This document shows positions 52,275-63,781 of a stretch of 64,000 nucleotides of DNA, piece after piece (positions within the stretch are counted from its first letter, which is position 1; each line of letters starts with the position of its first letter). The translations under genes were made by a program, and so were the position numbers. The DNA is from Rhodospirillaceae bacterium. Lineage in GTDB: Bacteria; Pseudomonadota; Alphaproteobacteria; UBA8366. The notes under the pieces are model-generated. The model saw only the letters and a program-made list of their open reading frames with translations, was not told where the DNA came from and did not search any database. The DNA is taken from NCBI GenBank assembly GCA_002724395.1, contig PBOR01000037.1, forward strand, positions 12,261-76,260, read 5' to 3'.

Positions 52275-54647
52275 TTGCCAGTACTAAGACGGATAGGCGG
52301 ACTGCTATGTATTATCGGCAGTGCTATGGTGTATGCGGGTGTTTCGTATGCGCAAGGGTCAACTGCGCCTCTTATAGTACCACCGGCGCCCCAGGGTGCG
52401 CCTAGTATCATGGCGGCACCAACACCGAGTGTTAGAGGCCAGTCTTTGCCAACAGGGCCGCTTATTAGTGAGCTATTTGTAGAAGGTACCCGACGGATAG
52501 ATCCTAGTACCGTGGTTTCATATATGACAGTGAAGGAAGGGGACCACTATACGGCTGATCAAGTTAATAAGTCTCTTAAAAAGCTTTACGCAACAGGGCT
52601 TTTTAGAGACGTAACAATTAATTTGGAAGGCACTATTCTCACCATAAGAGTTGTAGAAAACCCGGTCATTAACCGAATAGCGTTTGAAGGCAATAAATCT
52701 CTCGAAGACGATGCGTTAAATTTAGAAATTCAGCTGCGTACGCGGATAGTTTTCACGCGTACTCGTGTTCAACAAGATGTAAAACGTATTTTAGAACTCT
52801 ATCGACGGAGTGGTTATTTTGCTGCAGTAGTAGAACCGAAAGTCATCCAATTAGAACAGAACCGAGTTGATCTAGTCTTTGAGATCAATGAGGGTGCAAA
52901 GACTGGCATCAAACAAATTTCCTTTATAGGTAACCAAAAGTTCTCCGACAGTAATTTGAAGGAAGTTATTTTAACCAGAGTATCACGCTGGTATCGGTTT
53001 TTTTCTAGCTCGGACACGTATGATCCGGACCGATTAACCTTTGATCGCGAGTTATTGCGACGGTTCTATCTAGAACACGGATATGCAGATTTTCGTGTTA
53101 TTTCAGCTGTTGCAGAACTAACACAAGATGGCACCGGCTTTTTTATTACCTTCACTATTGACGAAGGCCCGCGATATAAATTTGGTAAGATACAGGTTGA
53201 ATCCAAAATTAAAGAAGTTGATCCGAAGTTTCTATACCCGGCTGTAAAAGCCGAAAAGCGTGATTGGTATAACTCGAAAATCGTAGAATCCGATATAGTA
53301 AGAATTACTACTGAAGTTGGAAACCGTGGCTTTGCTTTTATCAATATTAGGCCGGTAGTAAAGCGCAATACTAAAACACGTATTATCGACATTACTTATT
53401 CCGTTCAGGAAGGCCCCAAAACCTTTGTCGAACGTATTGATATACGTGGAAATGTCCGTACGTTAGAAGAAGTTATCCGTCGAGAGTTTCGCCTTGTTGA
53501 GGGTGATGCGTTTAATGCTGCAAAATTGAGGCGATCCAAGCAAAGGATAAGAAACCTAGGATATTTCTCTAAGGTTGATGTTATCAAAAAGCCTGGTAGT
53601 TCGCGGGACAAAACGGTCGTAGAGGTTGATGTCGAAGAACAATCAACAGGCGAATTAACTATTGGTGCTGGCTTTTCAACATCTGACGGATTGCTTGGGG
53701 AAGTATCGTTGCGTGAACGTAATTTGCTCGGGCGTGGACAGGATTTAGGTGTGAAAGCGCGCGTTTCCTCGCGTTCACAGGCATACAAATTGTCATTTAC
53801 GGAACCCTATTTCTGGGATCGCCAATTGGCCGCAGGCTTCGATATATTTAGGACTACACGCGATCGGGGCAGCCAAAGTGGCTTTGATGAGAAACGTACC
53901 GGTGGTGCGCTCCGCGTAGGCTATAACATTAACGAAGAGTGGAGCCATAACCTGAATTATGGTTTGGAGCGTCAGGATATTACGAATGTGCAAAGTGACG
54001 CCTCGCAGTTCATTAGGGCGGAAGAAGGCAATAAGATTAAATCGTCAGTCGGTCATACTCTTACGTTAGATACGAGGGACAGTCGCCAAGAGCCTACTGA
54101 AGGCTATATTTTTCGTCTATCTAACACCGTTGCAGGGCTGGGAGGAGATATCAAGAATGTTCGTTCTACGCTAAAGGGACAATATTTTTATCAATTTGCC
54201 AAGCAATGGGTAGGGACCATTAAGGGTGAGTACAGCAGAGTGTTCGGTATTGGCCAAGATGTCCGCGTGCTTGATCGGTATAGCCTCGGCGGTGACTCTT
54301 TCAGGGGATTCAATACCTCTGGTATTGGTCCAAGAGACAGAAGTACGAATGATGCGCTCGGGGGTTTAACCCGGGCCGTTGGGACTGCCGAGTTAGTATT
54401 CCCGCTCGGCCTTCCAGAAGAACTGGGAATTAATGGTGCATTATTTACTGACATTGGAACCGTTTTCGGAACTGATGAGAGTAGTGATCTCATTCAAGAT
54501 GAGTCCGAGCCGAGGATTACTGTTGGTGCAGGTATTTCCTGGAAATCACCGATGGGTCCTATGCGTATGGATTTTGGCTATCCGATCAAAAAAGCAGATT
54601 TTGATAAAACCGAGGTGTTCCGCTTTAGTTTCGGTACTAGGTTTTAG
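52275..54647 (+). CDS. bamA: Outer-membrane protein assembly factor BamA
   Basis: POTRA repeats, C-terminal barrel ending EVFRFSFGTRF, GGDSFRGFNTSGIGPRD. TTG start. Confidence 0.96.
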   Translation: MPVLRRIGGLLCIIGSAMVYAGVSYAQGSTAPLIVPPAPQGAPSIMAAPTPSVRGQSLPTGPLISELFVEGTRRIDPSTVVSYMTVKEGDHYTADQVNKSLKKLYATGLFRDVTINLEGTILTIRVVENPVINRIAFEGNKSLEDDALNLEIQLRTRIVFTRTRVQQDVKRILELYRRSGYFAAVVEPKVIQLEQNRVDLVFEINEGAKTGIKQISFIGNQKFSDSNLKEVILTRVSRWYRFFSSSDTYDPDRLTFDRELLRRFYLEHGYADFRVISAVAELTQDGTGFFITFTIDEGPRYKFGKIQVESKIKEVDPKFLYPAVKAEKRDWYNSKIVESDIVRITTEVGNRGFAFINIRPVVKRNTKTRIIDITYSVQEGPKTFVERIDIRGNVRTLEEVIRREFRLVEGDAFNAAKLRRSKQRIRNLGYFSKVDVIKKPGSSRDKTVVEVDVEEQSTGELTIGAGFSTSDGLLGEVSLRERNLLGRGQDLGVKARVSSRSQAYKLSFTEPYFWDRQLAAGFDIFRTTRDRGSQSGFDEKRTGGALRVGYNINEEWSHNLNYGLERQDITNVQSDASQFIRAEEGNKIKSSVGHTLTLDTRDSRQEPTEGYIFRLSNTVAGLGGDIKNVRSTLKGQYFYQFAKQWVGTIKGEYSRVFGIGQDVRVLDRYSLGGDSFRGFNTSGIGPRDRSTNDALGGLTRAVGTAELVFPLGLPEELGINGALFTDIGTVFGTDESSDLIQDESEPRITVGAGISWKSPMGPMRMDFGYPIKKADFDKTEVFRFSFGTRF

Positions 54648-54650
54648 GCT

Positions 54651-55244
54651 ATGCTGCGTATATTTAGGGTGACCAAAGTTGTATCCCTTACCTTGGCAGC
54701 AGTTGTTGTATTGTGCGCGTCAGCGAACTTTATGGCGCATGCAGAGGGTACAAAAGTAGCCGTTGTTGATCGAAATCTTATTACGCGCGATTCGAGCGCA
54801 GCGAAATGGATGCGATCTGTAATCGATAGCAAATACCAGCAATACCAGGCTGAAATAAAGAACGCTCAAAATGCTCTGGCAAGTGCTAGAGATGATTTAA
54901 AGCGCCAATCTCCCAATTTAGATGCGGGATCCATTAGAAAGAGGCGTGCTGAAATTCGTCAGCAAGCAAATGAGCTTTCTCGGGTTTTACAAGCTCGAAA
55001 AAGTGAACTTGATCAGATGTTAAATAAGGGAATGGCACAAATCGACAATGTGCTGAACGAAATTTTAAAAACATTAGCGCGGGAACGCGGCATAAAGATG
55101 ATCATGAACGCAACAAAAAGTCAGAGGATCGTTTTATTTATCGACAAAAATCTGATACTGACAGAGGAAGCGTTAAAAAGATTGAACCAAAGTTTGCCTA
55201 AAGTTGTACTGCCTGGAAAGCCAGGTCCGTCTAAAAGGCAATAA
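54651..55244 (+). CDS. OmpH/Skp family periplasmic chaperone
   Basis: Signal peptide, [22 protein letters not shown], long helical segment; follows bamA. Confidence 0.85.
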   Translation: MLRIFRVTKVVSLTLAAVVVLCASANFMAHAEGTKVAVVDRNLITRDSSAAKWMRSVIDSKYQQYQAEIKNAQNALASARDDLKRQSPNLDAGSIRKRRAEIRQQANELSRVLQARKSELDQMLNKGMAQIDNVLNEILKTLARERGIKMIMNATKSQRIVLFIDKNLILTEEALKRLNQSLPKVVLPGKPGPSKRQ

Positions 55245-55273
55245 AATTAGGTTTTTTTGGGGTTCCTCGTACT

Positions 55274-55756
55274 ATGAGCAGCAAAGCGCAAATTGTTGAA
55301 TCGATAGCGGACGATGAGTCTACTATCGACATCCAACGTATTATGGAATTGATACCACACCGGTATCCTTTTTTATTAATTGATAAGATCATTGATGTAT
55401 TTAAGGATCAAAGCTGTACGGGCATAAAGTGCGTCTCTGTCTCTGAGCCGTTTTTCCAAGGACATTTCCCAGGTCAACCGATTATGCCTGGTGTTTTAAT
55501 AATCGAGGCTATGGCGCAAACAGCAGGAGCGCTTGTGGTGCATAACCTGCCGCCATCGGCATCCCAACGAGGTGTTTATTTTATGGCCATAGATAATGCA
55601 CGATTTCGTAGACCCGTAGTTCCCGGAGATACACTCCATTTGCACGTTAATAAAGTGCGTCAACGTGGCAAGGTCTGGAAATTTGAAGCAAATGCCATGG
55701 TAGATGGACAGTTAGCTGCGGAAGCCACGTACACAGCGATGATTGTAGAAGATTAA
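55274..55756 (+). CDS. fabZ: 3-hydroxyacyl-ACP dehydratase
   Basis: [43 protein letters not shown]. Confidence 0.97.
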   Translation: MSSKAQIVESIADDESTIDIQRIMELIPHRYPFLLIDKIIDVFKDQSCTGIKCVSVSEPFFQGHFPGQPIMPGVLIIEAMAQTAGALVVHNLPPSASQRGVYFMAIDNARFRRPVVPGDTLHLHVNKVRQRGKVWKFEANAMVDGQLAAEATYTAMIVED

Positions 55757-56559
55757 TGGCGAATAAAATTCACTCGTCGTCGATTATCGAACGGGGGGCT
55801 GAGATTGGCGAAAACGTCAGCATTGGCCCCTTTTGCCATTTAGGACCTAAGATACAATTAGGCGATAATTCGTTATTACATTCAAACGTAGTCATAACCG
55901 GCAACACCAAAATTGGATCCGAAACCGAAATCTTTCCGTTTGCATCGCTTGGCCATGAACCCCAGGACCTTAAATTTACTGGAGAGGAATCTTTACTCAC
56001 TATTGGAAAAAAAAATACAATACGTGAGTACGTGACCATGAACCCGGGTACAAGCGGCGGCGGGTTGGTTACTCGGGTTGGTGAAGACGGGTTGTTTATG
56101 GTTGGTGCTCATGTAGCCCATGATTGTGATGTTGGTGATAATGTTATTATGGCAAATAATGCAACTTTAGCGGGCCATGTAAGTCTCGGGGACTATTCAA
56201 TTATTGGTGGCTTATCGGCGGTTCATCAGTTCGTTCGCATCGGCCATCATGCAATGGTTGGTGGGATGACCGGCGTCGAATTTGACGTCATCCCTTTTGG
56301 ACAGGTTCAAGGCGATCGTGCACATTTATCGGGCCTTAATTTAGTAGGCCTTAAACGGAGTAACTTTACCAAAGACAAGATCCGTGGACTCAGAACTGCC
56401 TACCGTATGTTGTTTGCGAATGAGGGAACGGCGGCAGAGCGTATCGAAGACGTTGCTACCCAGTTCTCCAAGGAGCGGGCAGTTATGGAAATTATAGATT
56501 TTATGCGAGCGGGTTCTCAACGGGGAATTACGCAGCCCAAATCAAGCAATGAAACCTAA
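55756..56559 (+). CDS. lpxA: UDP-N-acetylglucosamine acyltransferase
   Basis: IHSSSIIERGAEIGENVSIGPFCHLGP hexapeptide repeats; YVTMNPGTSGGGLVTRVGEDGLFMVGAHVAHDCDVG. Confidence 0.97.
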   Translation: MANKIHSSSIIERGAEIGENVSIGPFCHLGPKIQLGDNSLLHSNVVITGNTKIGSETEIFPFASLGHEPQDLKFTGEESLLTIGKKNTIREYVTMNPGTSGGGLVTRVGEDGLFMVGAHVAHDCDVGDNVIMANNATLAGHVSLGDYSIIGGLSAVHQFVRIGHHAMVGGMTGVEFDVIPFGQVQGDRAHLSGLNLVGLKRSNFTKDKIRGLRTAYRMLFANEGTAAERIEDVATQFSKERAVMEIIDFMRAGSQRGITQPKSSNET

Positions 56560-57367
56560 GCTTGGTATTTTGGCTGGTGGAGGCGAATTACCACGGCGCA
56601 TCGCTGATATTTGCGTTAAAGAAAACCGTCCCTATTGTATCTTAGCAATTGAAGGCCAAGCTAGCGCTAAAGAACTGTCGGGACATGCTGTTGCATGGTG
56701 TCGTCTTGGCGCTGCGGCAAAAGCCATAAGTTTCATGAAAGAGCAAAAGGTGCAAGAAGTTGTCATGGCTGGACCGGTAAAGCGTCCGTCGCTCTCGGCT
56801 ATCCATCCGGATATGAAGGCCCTTCAGGTCATTACAAAGGCAGGTGCACGAGCCTTTGGTGACGATGGCCTACTCCGAGCGGTAATCGATGTAATTGAAG
56901 AGGAAGGCGTAACAGTTATTGGGATCGACAGTATTTTGCCAAATCTAAGACCAGAGGCCGGACAGTTAGGGGATTACGGACCTAATGAAGCTGAGCAAAA
57001 AGACATTGAGCGCGGCGTACAAGTTTTGGCGGCGCTTAGCGCACTTGATGTTGGCCAGGCTGTGGTCGTTCAGCAAGGAATGGTGTTAGGTATCGAAGCA
57101 GCTGAGGGCACAGACAAATTGATAGAGCGTGCAGGAGCACTAAGTGGTCCAGGATCGCAAGGCGTTCTTATAAAGCTGCCAAAATGTGGGCAAGAGGAGC
57201 GTGTAGACTTGCCAACTATCGGACCCAAGACAATCGACCTTGCCGCGAAGGCCGGATTAGCTGGCGTTGCCCTCAAAGCTGACGGCGCTTTAGTAATCGA
57301 TAATGAGGAAACCGTTCGTAGATCCAATGCAGCAGGTATGTTTATTTTCGCGTTGGATATTCCGTAG
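56549..57367 (+). CDS. lpxI: UDP-2,3-diacylglucosamine pyrophosphatase, LpxI type
   Basis: KLGILAGGGELPRRIAD; AGPVKRPSLSAI; position between lpxA and lpxB. Confidence 0.92.
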   Translation: MKPKLGILAGGGELPRRIADICVKENRPYCILAIEGQASAKELSGHAVAWCRLGAAAKAISFMKEQKVQEVVMAGPVKRPSLSAIHPDMKALQVITKAGARAFGDDGLLRAVIDVIEEEGVTVIGIDSILPNLRPEAGQLGDYGPNEAEQKDIERGVQVLAALSALDVGQAVVVQQGMVLGIEAAEGTDKLIERAGALSGPGSQGVLIKLPKCGQEERVDLPTIGPKTIDLAAKAGLAGVALKADGALVIDNEETVRRSNAAGMFIFALDIP

Positions 57368-57383
57368 GAATCACTCTCGTTCT

Positions 57384-58568
57384 ATGAAAACAGAGCCTCC
57401 CTTACTTTTCCTAATTGCCGGCGAACCTTCAGGAGATGTACTCGGAAGTCGGCTTATGGCCGCACTGAAATTGGAAACAAAAAACAAAATTCGCTTCGTC
57501 GGGGTTGGCGGTCCATTGATGGAGGCCGAGGGCCTAAAAAGCCTATTTCCTATGCGAGATCTGGCAGTTATGGGGATTGCCGAAATTTTACCGCATTTAC
57601 CTAAGTTTTTGCGGCGTATCAAAGAAACTGTGAACGCAATTCATTTGTCCCAGCCTGATGCTATAATCACAATTGATTCTCCAACTTTTGCAAACCGTGT
57701 GGTACGGCGTCTAAAAGACTGTTCAGCCATTCGAATCCATTATGTCGCTCCTTCGGTTTGGGCCTGGCGTCCGTGGCGCGTGAATAAATATAAAAAGAAT
57801 TTCGATCATATCTTGGCGCTTTTTCCTTTCGAGCCGCCATATTTTGAGGCTGTAGGACTGCCATGTCATCATGTTGGGCACCCTGTTATCGAATATGGGG
57901 CCGATCGGGGAAACGGCGCGAAATTTCGGAAACAGCACGGTATAGCACCAGAAGAAATATTGATTTGTGTACTACCTGGAAGTCGTAACGGAGAAGTATC
58001 TCGGATGGGACCGGTATTTACCGCAACCTTACAAAAGCTTCACGACCGGGGGCATAGGTTTAAAGTAATTGTTCCTACCGTGGATACGGTTCGCGAATTA
58101 TTACCCGATATAATAGAGAACTGGCCTGGAAACCCAATAATTATAGACAATCAAGAGGAGAAATATGATGCAATGGCTGCAGCGAATACCGCATTGGCCG
58201 CATCTGGCACAATTTCACTGGAACTCGCAATAGCGCGTGTGCCTTACGTAATCGCCTATAAAGTCGCCTGGATTACAGGGTACATCGTACAATGTTTATT
58301 GCACGTTAAATATGCCAACTTGATAAACATTATTTTAAATGCGTCCGTCGTACCGGAGCGCATACAGCAATTTTGTGATCCAAATGTTTTATGTGACGAC
58401 CTAGCAAATATTTTAAAAGATGGCGGTCGCGCCCAATTGGATAATGTGGCTCCGGCATTGGAACAATTAGGCCTGGGTGATAGAAAGCCAAGTGTCCGAG
58501 CTGCACAAAAAGTCTTGGACATTTTAAAAAACGGACCCGAAAAACCAGAGCCACAAAAGCGTGATTGA
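57384..58568 (+). CDS. lpxB: Lipid-A-disaccharide synthase
   Basis: FLIAGEPSGDVLGSRLMAAL; FVGVGGPLMEAEGL; YVAPSVWAWRPWR. ATG at 57384. Confidence 0.96.
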   Translation: MKTEPPLLFLIAGEPSGDVLGSRLMAALKLETKNKIRFVGVGGPLMEAEGLKSLFPMRDLAVMGIAEILPHLPKFLRRIKETVNAIHLSQPDAIITIDSPTFANRVVRRLKDCSAIRIHYVAPSVWAWRPWRVNKYKKNFDHILALFPFEPPYFEAVGLPCHHVGHPVIEYGADRGNGAKFRKQHGIAPEEILICVLPGSRNGEVSRMGPVFTATLQKLHDRGHRFKVIVPTVDTVRELLPDIIENWPGNPIIIDNQEEKYDAMAAANTALAASGTISLELAIARVPYVIAYKVAWITGYIVQCLLHVKYANLINIILNASVVPERIQQFCDPNVLCDDLANILKDGGRAQLDNVAPALEQLGLGDRKPSVRAAQKVLDILKNGPEKPEPQKRD

Positions 58569-58606
58569 TTTAAATGGCCCGTGTTTTTCGGCTAGTTGGT
58601 TGGCAG

Positions 58607-59932
58607 CTAGCGTTTATGTAAGGCTACGACAGAACGTTCAGTTGCGCCTGTATATAGCTGGCGGGGACGACCTAACTTTTGTGTCGGATCTTCTATCATT
58701 TCTTTCCACTGGGCAATCCAGCCAATTGTGCGTGCAATTGCAAATAGAACTGTAAACATTGTGGTCGGCATACCAATCGCCTTTAAGATGATACCAGAGT
58801 AGAAATCCACATTGGGGAATAGTTTCTTCTCAATGAAATATTCATCTTTCAGCGCCATTTCTTCTAGCTGAACTGCAATATCCAAGAGCGGTTCATGTTC
58901 AATGCCAAGAGCATTTAAAACTTCGTGACAAGACTCTTGTAATACTTTAGCGCGCGGATCGTAGTTCTTATAAACCCGATGACCAAAGCCAAAGAGACGA
59001 AATTCATCTTCGGGATCTTTGGCTTTGTCTACATATTCCGGAATACGATCAGGCGTGCCGATTTCAGCCAGCATATTGATAACAGCCTCGTTGGCTCCTC
59101 CGTGGGCAGGCCCCCAAAGTGCGGCAATACCGGCAGCGACACTTGCAAACGGATTAGCACCAGTTGAGCCAGCAAGCCGCACCGTAGAGGTAGAGGCGTT
59201 TTGTTCATGGTCGGCGTGCAATAGAAAGATACGGTCCATTGCTTTAGCAACAACAGGATTTACCGGATATTCAGCCGCAGGCACCGCAAACATCATATGC
59301 AGGAAGTTCTCTGCATAAGTAAGATCGTTACGAGGATAGATAAATGGTTGGCCAATCGAATATTTGTATGCCATCGCACCTATGGTTGGCATTTTAGCGA
59401 CGAGACGATGTGCCGTAATTTTCCGCTGGACTGGATCGAGAATATCGATGGAATCGGGGTAGAAAGCGGATAGGGCACCTACAACACCGCACATAATAGC
59501 CATCGGATGTGCTCCACGCCGGAATCCGTCGTAAAACGTTTTCAATTGCTCATGGATCATCGAGTGTTCAGTGATTATCTTTACGAATTCAGCCTTTTCA
59601 GCTTTGTTCGGAAGATCATCGTTCAATAACATGTAGCAAAGTTCCATATAGTCACTGTGTTCGGCTAAATCCTCAATCATATAGCCTTTATGCATCAAGA
59701 TGCCCGCTTCACCATCGATGTAGGTCAGCTTTGATTCACAAGCACCAGTGCAGGTAAATCCTGGATCATAGGTAAAATGGCCGGTCTGACCATAGAGCTT
59801 GCCTATATTAATTACCTTTGGTCCGGTAGAACCTGGCATTAGTGGGAAGTCATGAGATTTCCCAGTGCTGTGATCTGTCAGAGTTACATATTCGTTTGAA
59901 CCACCAGAATTGGCGGCAGGTGATTTGGCCAT
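58607..59932 (-). CDS. gltA: Citrate synthase
   Basis: [82 protein letters not shown] at 59932. Confidence 0.97.
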   Translation of the reverse strand: MAKSPAANSGGSNEYVTLTDHSTGKSHDFPLMPGSTGPKVINIGKLYGQTGHFTYDPGFTCTGACESKLTYIDGEAGILMHKGYMIEDLAEHSDYMELCYMLLNDDLPNKAEKAEFVKIITEHSMIHEQLKTFYDGFRRGAHPMAIMCGVVGALSAFYPDSIDILDPVQRKITAHRLVAKMPTIGAMAYKYSIGQPFIYPRNDLTYAENFLHMMFAVPAAEYPVNPVVAKAMDRIFLLHADHEQNASTSTVRLAGSTGANPFASVAAGIAALWGPAHGGANEAVINMLAEIGTPDRIPEYVDKAKDPEDEFRLFGFGHRVYKNYDPRAKVLQESCHEVLNALGIEHEPLLDIAVQLEEMALKDEYFIEKKLFPNVDFYSGIILKAIGMPTTMFTVLFAIARTIGWIAQWKEMIEDPTQKLGRPRQLYTGATERSVVALHKR

Positions 59933-60057
59933 GTCAGCGTATCCCTGAATTTTGTTTTTGACTGAAAAGGCGCAGCTATTCGCGAGCCATAACACACGAA
60001 CACCACCCCTGTTGCACTGCAGTATAAACGGGTCTAACAAACATCGCAAATCGTCTG

Positions 60058-61473
60058 CTACGGCAAATTGACGTTCGGCACATCAGCTATGCGGCGAAGG
60101 GATTCTTCTTTACCGAGAACCGCTAATATTTCAAAAATGCCAGGCGATGTATTTGAGCCGGTCAGAGCGGCGCGAAGGGGTTGAGCAAATTTGCTAAGCC
60201 CTAAGGACTGCGCTTCTGACATTACCCTAATTCTCTCTTCCACGGAGTTTAAGGTCCAATCCATAATTTCATTTAAAGCACCGTGCATCTCTTCCAGAAG
60301 TTTCACGCCACTGGGATTCAAAAACTTAGCAGCCTTTGAATTCTCTAACGGATAATTAGGCCGTTGGGCGATAAAAAGAGCACTTTCCGTCAGTTCATTG
60401 AGGTTTTTAGCCCTTTTTTTCAACGGCTCTAGTAGTTGTAGTGCACGAATGCGCAAGTTCTTTTCGTCGATATCTGGAACAATTCCCAAAATAGCGGCAA
60501 CTAATGGATCAATAAGAATATCGTCCGGCATGTTTGCGATATAATGGCTGTTCAAATTCTCTAGGCGATCAAAATCAAATCGTGATGGTGATTTTCCTAT
60601 AGCATCCAGGTCAAACCATTCTATTGCTTGTTTACTCGAGATGATCTCATGATCACCGTGAGACCAACCAAGCCTCAATAGATAATTACGAATAGCGTCA
60701 GGAATATAGCCCATATCGCGATATGCATCGACGCCCAAAGCGCCGTGTCGCTTTGATAATTTCTGGCCATCGGCTCCATGAATTAGCGGAATATGCGCAA
60801 ATACCGGTCTATCCCAGCCAAAGGCACGATATAGATGATACTGACGAAAAGCGTTATTCAAATGGTCGTCACCTCGTACAATGTGGGTAATACCCATATC
60901 GTGGTCATCAACTACCACTGAATGCATATAAGTTGGGGTATTGTCAGAGCGCATGAGTATAAAGTCATCCAACTCGCTATTTTGCAGTGTAACCGGACCC
61001 TGTACCGCATCATCTATGGTTGTCTCGCCTTCTAATGGCATTTTGATACGAATAGTTGGGCTGATTCCAGACGGTGCGTCCGCGGGGTCTCGGTCGCGCC
61101 AACGGCGGTCGTATGATACAGAACGACCTTCGGTACGTGCGGTCTCGCGCATCTCCATTAATTCTTCTGGTGAGCAATAACAACGGTAGGCGTGCCCTCC
61201 CTCAAGGAGCTGCTTAACCGCATCTTTATGGCGTTGGATATTATGGGATTGAAAAACAATTTTATCGTCATGGTCTATACCCAACCAAGTAAGACCATCT
61301 TCAATGGCCGAAATAGCCTCAGGCGTCGACCGCTTACGATCAGTATCTTCTATTCGCAAGCGATATACTCCGCCATGATGGCGGGCAAAAAGCCAATTAA
61401 AAAGCGCTGTGCGGGCACCTCCAATATGCAAAAACCCTGTGGGCGAGGGGGCGAAGCGAGTTACGACAGTCAT
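60058..61473 (-). CDS. gltX: Glutamyl-tRNA synthetase
   Basis: [50 protein letters not shown]. Confidence 0.97.
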   Translation of the reverse strand: MTVVTRFAPSPTGFLHIGGARTALFNWLFARHHGGVYRLRIEDTDRKRSTPEAISAIEDGLTWLGIDHDDKIVFQSHNIQRHKDAVKQLLEGGHAYRCYCSPEELMEMRETARTEGRSVSYDRRWRDRDPADAPSGISPTIRIKMPLEGETTIDDAVQGPVTLQNSELDDFILMRSDNTPTYMHSVVVDDHDMGITHIVRGDDHLNNAFRQYHLYRAFGWDRPVFAHIPLIHGADGQKLSKRHGALGVDAYRDMGYIPDAIRNYLLRLGWSHGDHEIISSKQAIEWFDLDAIGKSPSRFDFDRLENLNSHYIANMPDDILIDPLVAAILGIVPDIDEKNLRIRALQLLEPLKKRAKNLNELTESALFIAQRPNYPLENSKAAKFLNPSGVKLLEEMHGALNEIMDWTLNSVEERIRVMSEAQSLGLSKFAQPLRAALTGSNTSPGIFEILAVLGKEESLRRIADVPNVNLP

Positions 61474-61695
61474 GGAACACCAATTTTTCTAAGCCACGCT
61501 GCTTTAGCATGAGCAGCAATGCCGACGCACTATCTGATTTGGCATCGTTGTTAAACTTTCATCATAGTTAGGATGGTATTTGTTGTAGCAGGCGATAAAA
61601 CTGCACTCAAGATTCGTTGATGAATGAAATAGAGCTATCCTGCATCGCTTCGCACGTTTGACTGGCAATATGACAGGACGTTATGTTTTATTAAA

Positions 61696-62559
61696 ATGTT
61701 GAAACGATTAACCGAAGATCAAGCCACCGCTTACCGGCGAGACGGGTTTGTCTATCCTGTCCAAGTTATGGACAGAGAGGCAGCCGGAGAATTCCGCTGT
61801 TCATTGGAGCGTTTCGAACTCGAGCATCCCGACTATATGAGTGGGATAAAGGGTCAGAAACTACATCTGGTGACGACATGGATGGCCGAGCTTGTACGCC
61901 ATTCGGAAATTTTAGACGCTGTCGAAGATATCCTAGGTCCGAACCTTCTTTGTTGGCAGACCAGTCTGTTCATCAAGGAAGCAAGGGAACCAAGCTTTGT
62001 TTCCTGGCATCAGGATGGCAATTATTGGGGCTTGAGCAGTAACGACGTTGTAACGGCTTGGTTGGCGCTATCACCGTCGACGGTAGAAAGCGGATGCATG
62101 AAGATGATACCGGGTAGCCATGAATGGCGCAGAGTTAAGCACAAGGACACGTTCGAAAAAGGTAATCTGCTGACCCGCGGCCAAGTGATGGATATTAAAT
62201 TAGACGAAGCCAAGGCTGCGAATCTGGTCGTGCAACCGGGCGAGATATCATTGCATCACGTTAATATTGCCCATTGTTCGGCACCGAACCAAGCAGACGA
62301 GCGGCGTATCGGTATTGCTATGCGATATGTGACGCCCGAGGTGAAGCAAATAACTGGTGTACCAGATAGTGCCACTTTGGTGCGGGGTATAGATATGTGT
62401 GGCAATTTCGCGATAGAGCCTGCGCCGGCCTATGACTTCGCGCCCGCCGCTATGGTCTTTCATGAACGTGTGACGAATACTCGGTCTAATTTTATTTACA
62501 AGGATGCGGAACAACGGCCAAGCATCGTTGTGGAGACTTCTGTTCTAAATTCATCTTGA
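61696..62559 (+). CDS. Phytanoyl-CoA dioxygenase (PhyH) family protein, copy 2
   Basis: VSWHQDGNYWGLSSNDVVTAWLALSPS, IPGSHEWRR, LHHVNIAHCS...RRIGIAMRYVTPEV; clearly similar to 16501-17349. Confidence 0.92.
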   Translation: MLKRLTEDQATAYRRDGFVYPVQVMDREAAGEFRCSLERFELEHPDYMSGIKGQKLHLVTTWMAELVRHSEILDAVEDILGPNLLCWQTSLFIKEAREPSFVSWHQDGNYWGLSSNDVVTAWLALSPSTVESGCMKMIPGSHEWRRVKHKDTFEKGNLLTRGQVMDIKLDEAKAANLVVQPGEISLHHVNIAHCSAPNQADERRIGIAMRYVTPEVKQITGVPDSATLVRGIDMCGNFAIEPAPAYDFAPAAMVFHERVTNTRSNFIYKDAEQRPSIVVETSVLNSS

Positions 62560-62743
62560 TTGATAAAGCTTAGTGCGCGCCGCTGCTCGACCATACCCAC
62601 ATGCAAAAAACGCCTTTAAGCAAATCGTCGCTTTATCTAATGGGTAACCATATATGCAGAATTTATGAGTTTTGGGCTCTTTCGTCCCTCCCGGTGTACA
62701 AGCTAGCAGGATAAAATTCGGAATATATTTTAATAAATATTCT

Positions 62744-63439
62744 CTAATAGTTGCGCATTAAGCCAGCCAGCTTTCCTTGAACCTTAACCCTATCAGGGCC
62801 GAAAATACGCGTTTCGTAATCTGTATTGGCAGGTTCAAGCGCGATAGAGTCTCCCCTTCGACGCAGACGTTTTAATGTAACTTCTGATTCGTCTATCAAA
62901 GCCACCACAATCATGCCGTTCTCTGCTAAATCGAAGCGTTCGATGATCACTGTATCCCCATCGAAGATACCGGCATCGACCATAGAGTCACCTTCGACCT
63001 CCAACGCATAATGTTCGCCGGAACTGAGAAATGCGGTAGGAACCTCGACCTGGGTAGTTTCGTCCCGCAATGCCTCTATTGGAGTGCCTGCAGCAATACG
63101 GCCATAATAGGGAAGGCTGACCACATCGGCTTCCGTGACCGGCGATGAGGAATGCACAAGAGGATTGTCATTACTGATAACAGTGGGCGAAAAACCTGTG
63201 TGAGCTGGCTTCTCACCGGGCATATTCTCTGGCAAACGTACCACCTCAAGTGCACGGGCTTTGTGGGGCAAGCGTCTAATAAAGCCTCTTTCCTCAAGGC
63301 CTGTTATTAGACGGTGAATACCCGATTTAGACTTCAAATTGACCGCTTTTTTCATCTCGTCATAGGATGGCGGTACCCCATCTTTGGTTAGGCATTTATG
63401 TATAAAACGCAATAAATCATATTGTTTACGTGTCAGCAT
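62744..63439 (-). CDS. lexA: LexA repressor
   Basis: [57 protein letters not shown]; cleavage region [16 protein letters not shown] serine and VTLKRL lysine. Confidence 0.96.
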   Translation of the reverse strand: MLTRKQYDLLRFIHKCLTKDGVPPSYDEMKKAVNLKSKSGIHRLITGLEERGFIRRLPHKARALEVVRLPENMPGEKPAHTGFSPTVISNDNPLVHSSSPVTEADVVSLPYYGRIAAGTPIEALRDETTQVEVPTAFLSSGEHYALEVEGDSMVDAGIFDGDTVIIERFDLAENGMIVVALIDESEVTLKRLRRRGDSIALEPANTDYETRIFGPDRVKVQGKLAGLMRNY

Positions 63440-63573
63440 GGTTCCCACTCGACAATTACACGCCATTCAATCCGGCACTATTCTGAAACTTCTTAGGAAA
63501 GCGCACTGGTCACAGCTTCTGTCCAAAAAGATTAGGATGTAGAGACGCGAACAAAATAGCAACTTATACATAT

Positions 63574-63588
63574 GTTCTAGTAAAGTTC
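63574..63588. promoter_or_regulatory. LexA (SOS) box
   Basis: GTTCTAGTAAAGTTC matches GTTC-N7-GTTC exactly, about 135 bp upstream of the lexA start. Confidence 0.88.
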
Positions 63589-63781
63589 GCGAATCGGGTC
63601 AAGAGAATATTTATGTACTTCACGATCCAATGGATCCTGTTACTAGACGAAATGCTTGTAACCACCAATGAAACTTCCCGATACATGCGTTTTCTTTAGT
63701 ATTTGCTCGCCCCACGGTTATGAATCTTTCGCAGATATTACAAAATAGCGTCACCGTCAAAACAATGATATTCAAAACGAC

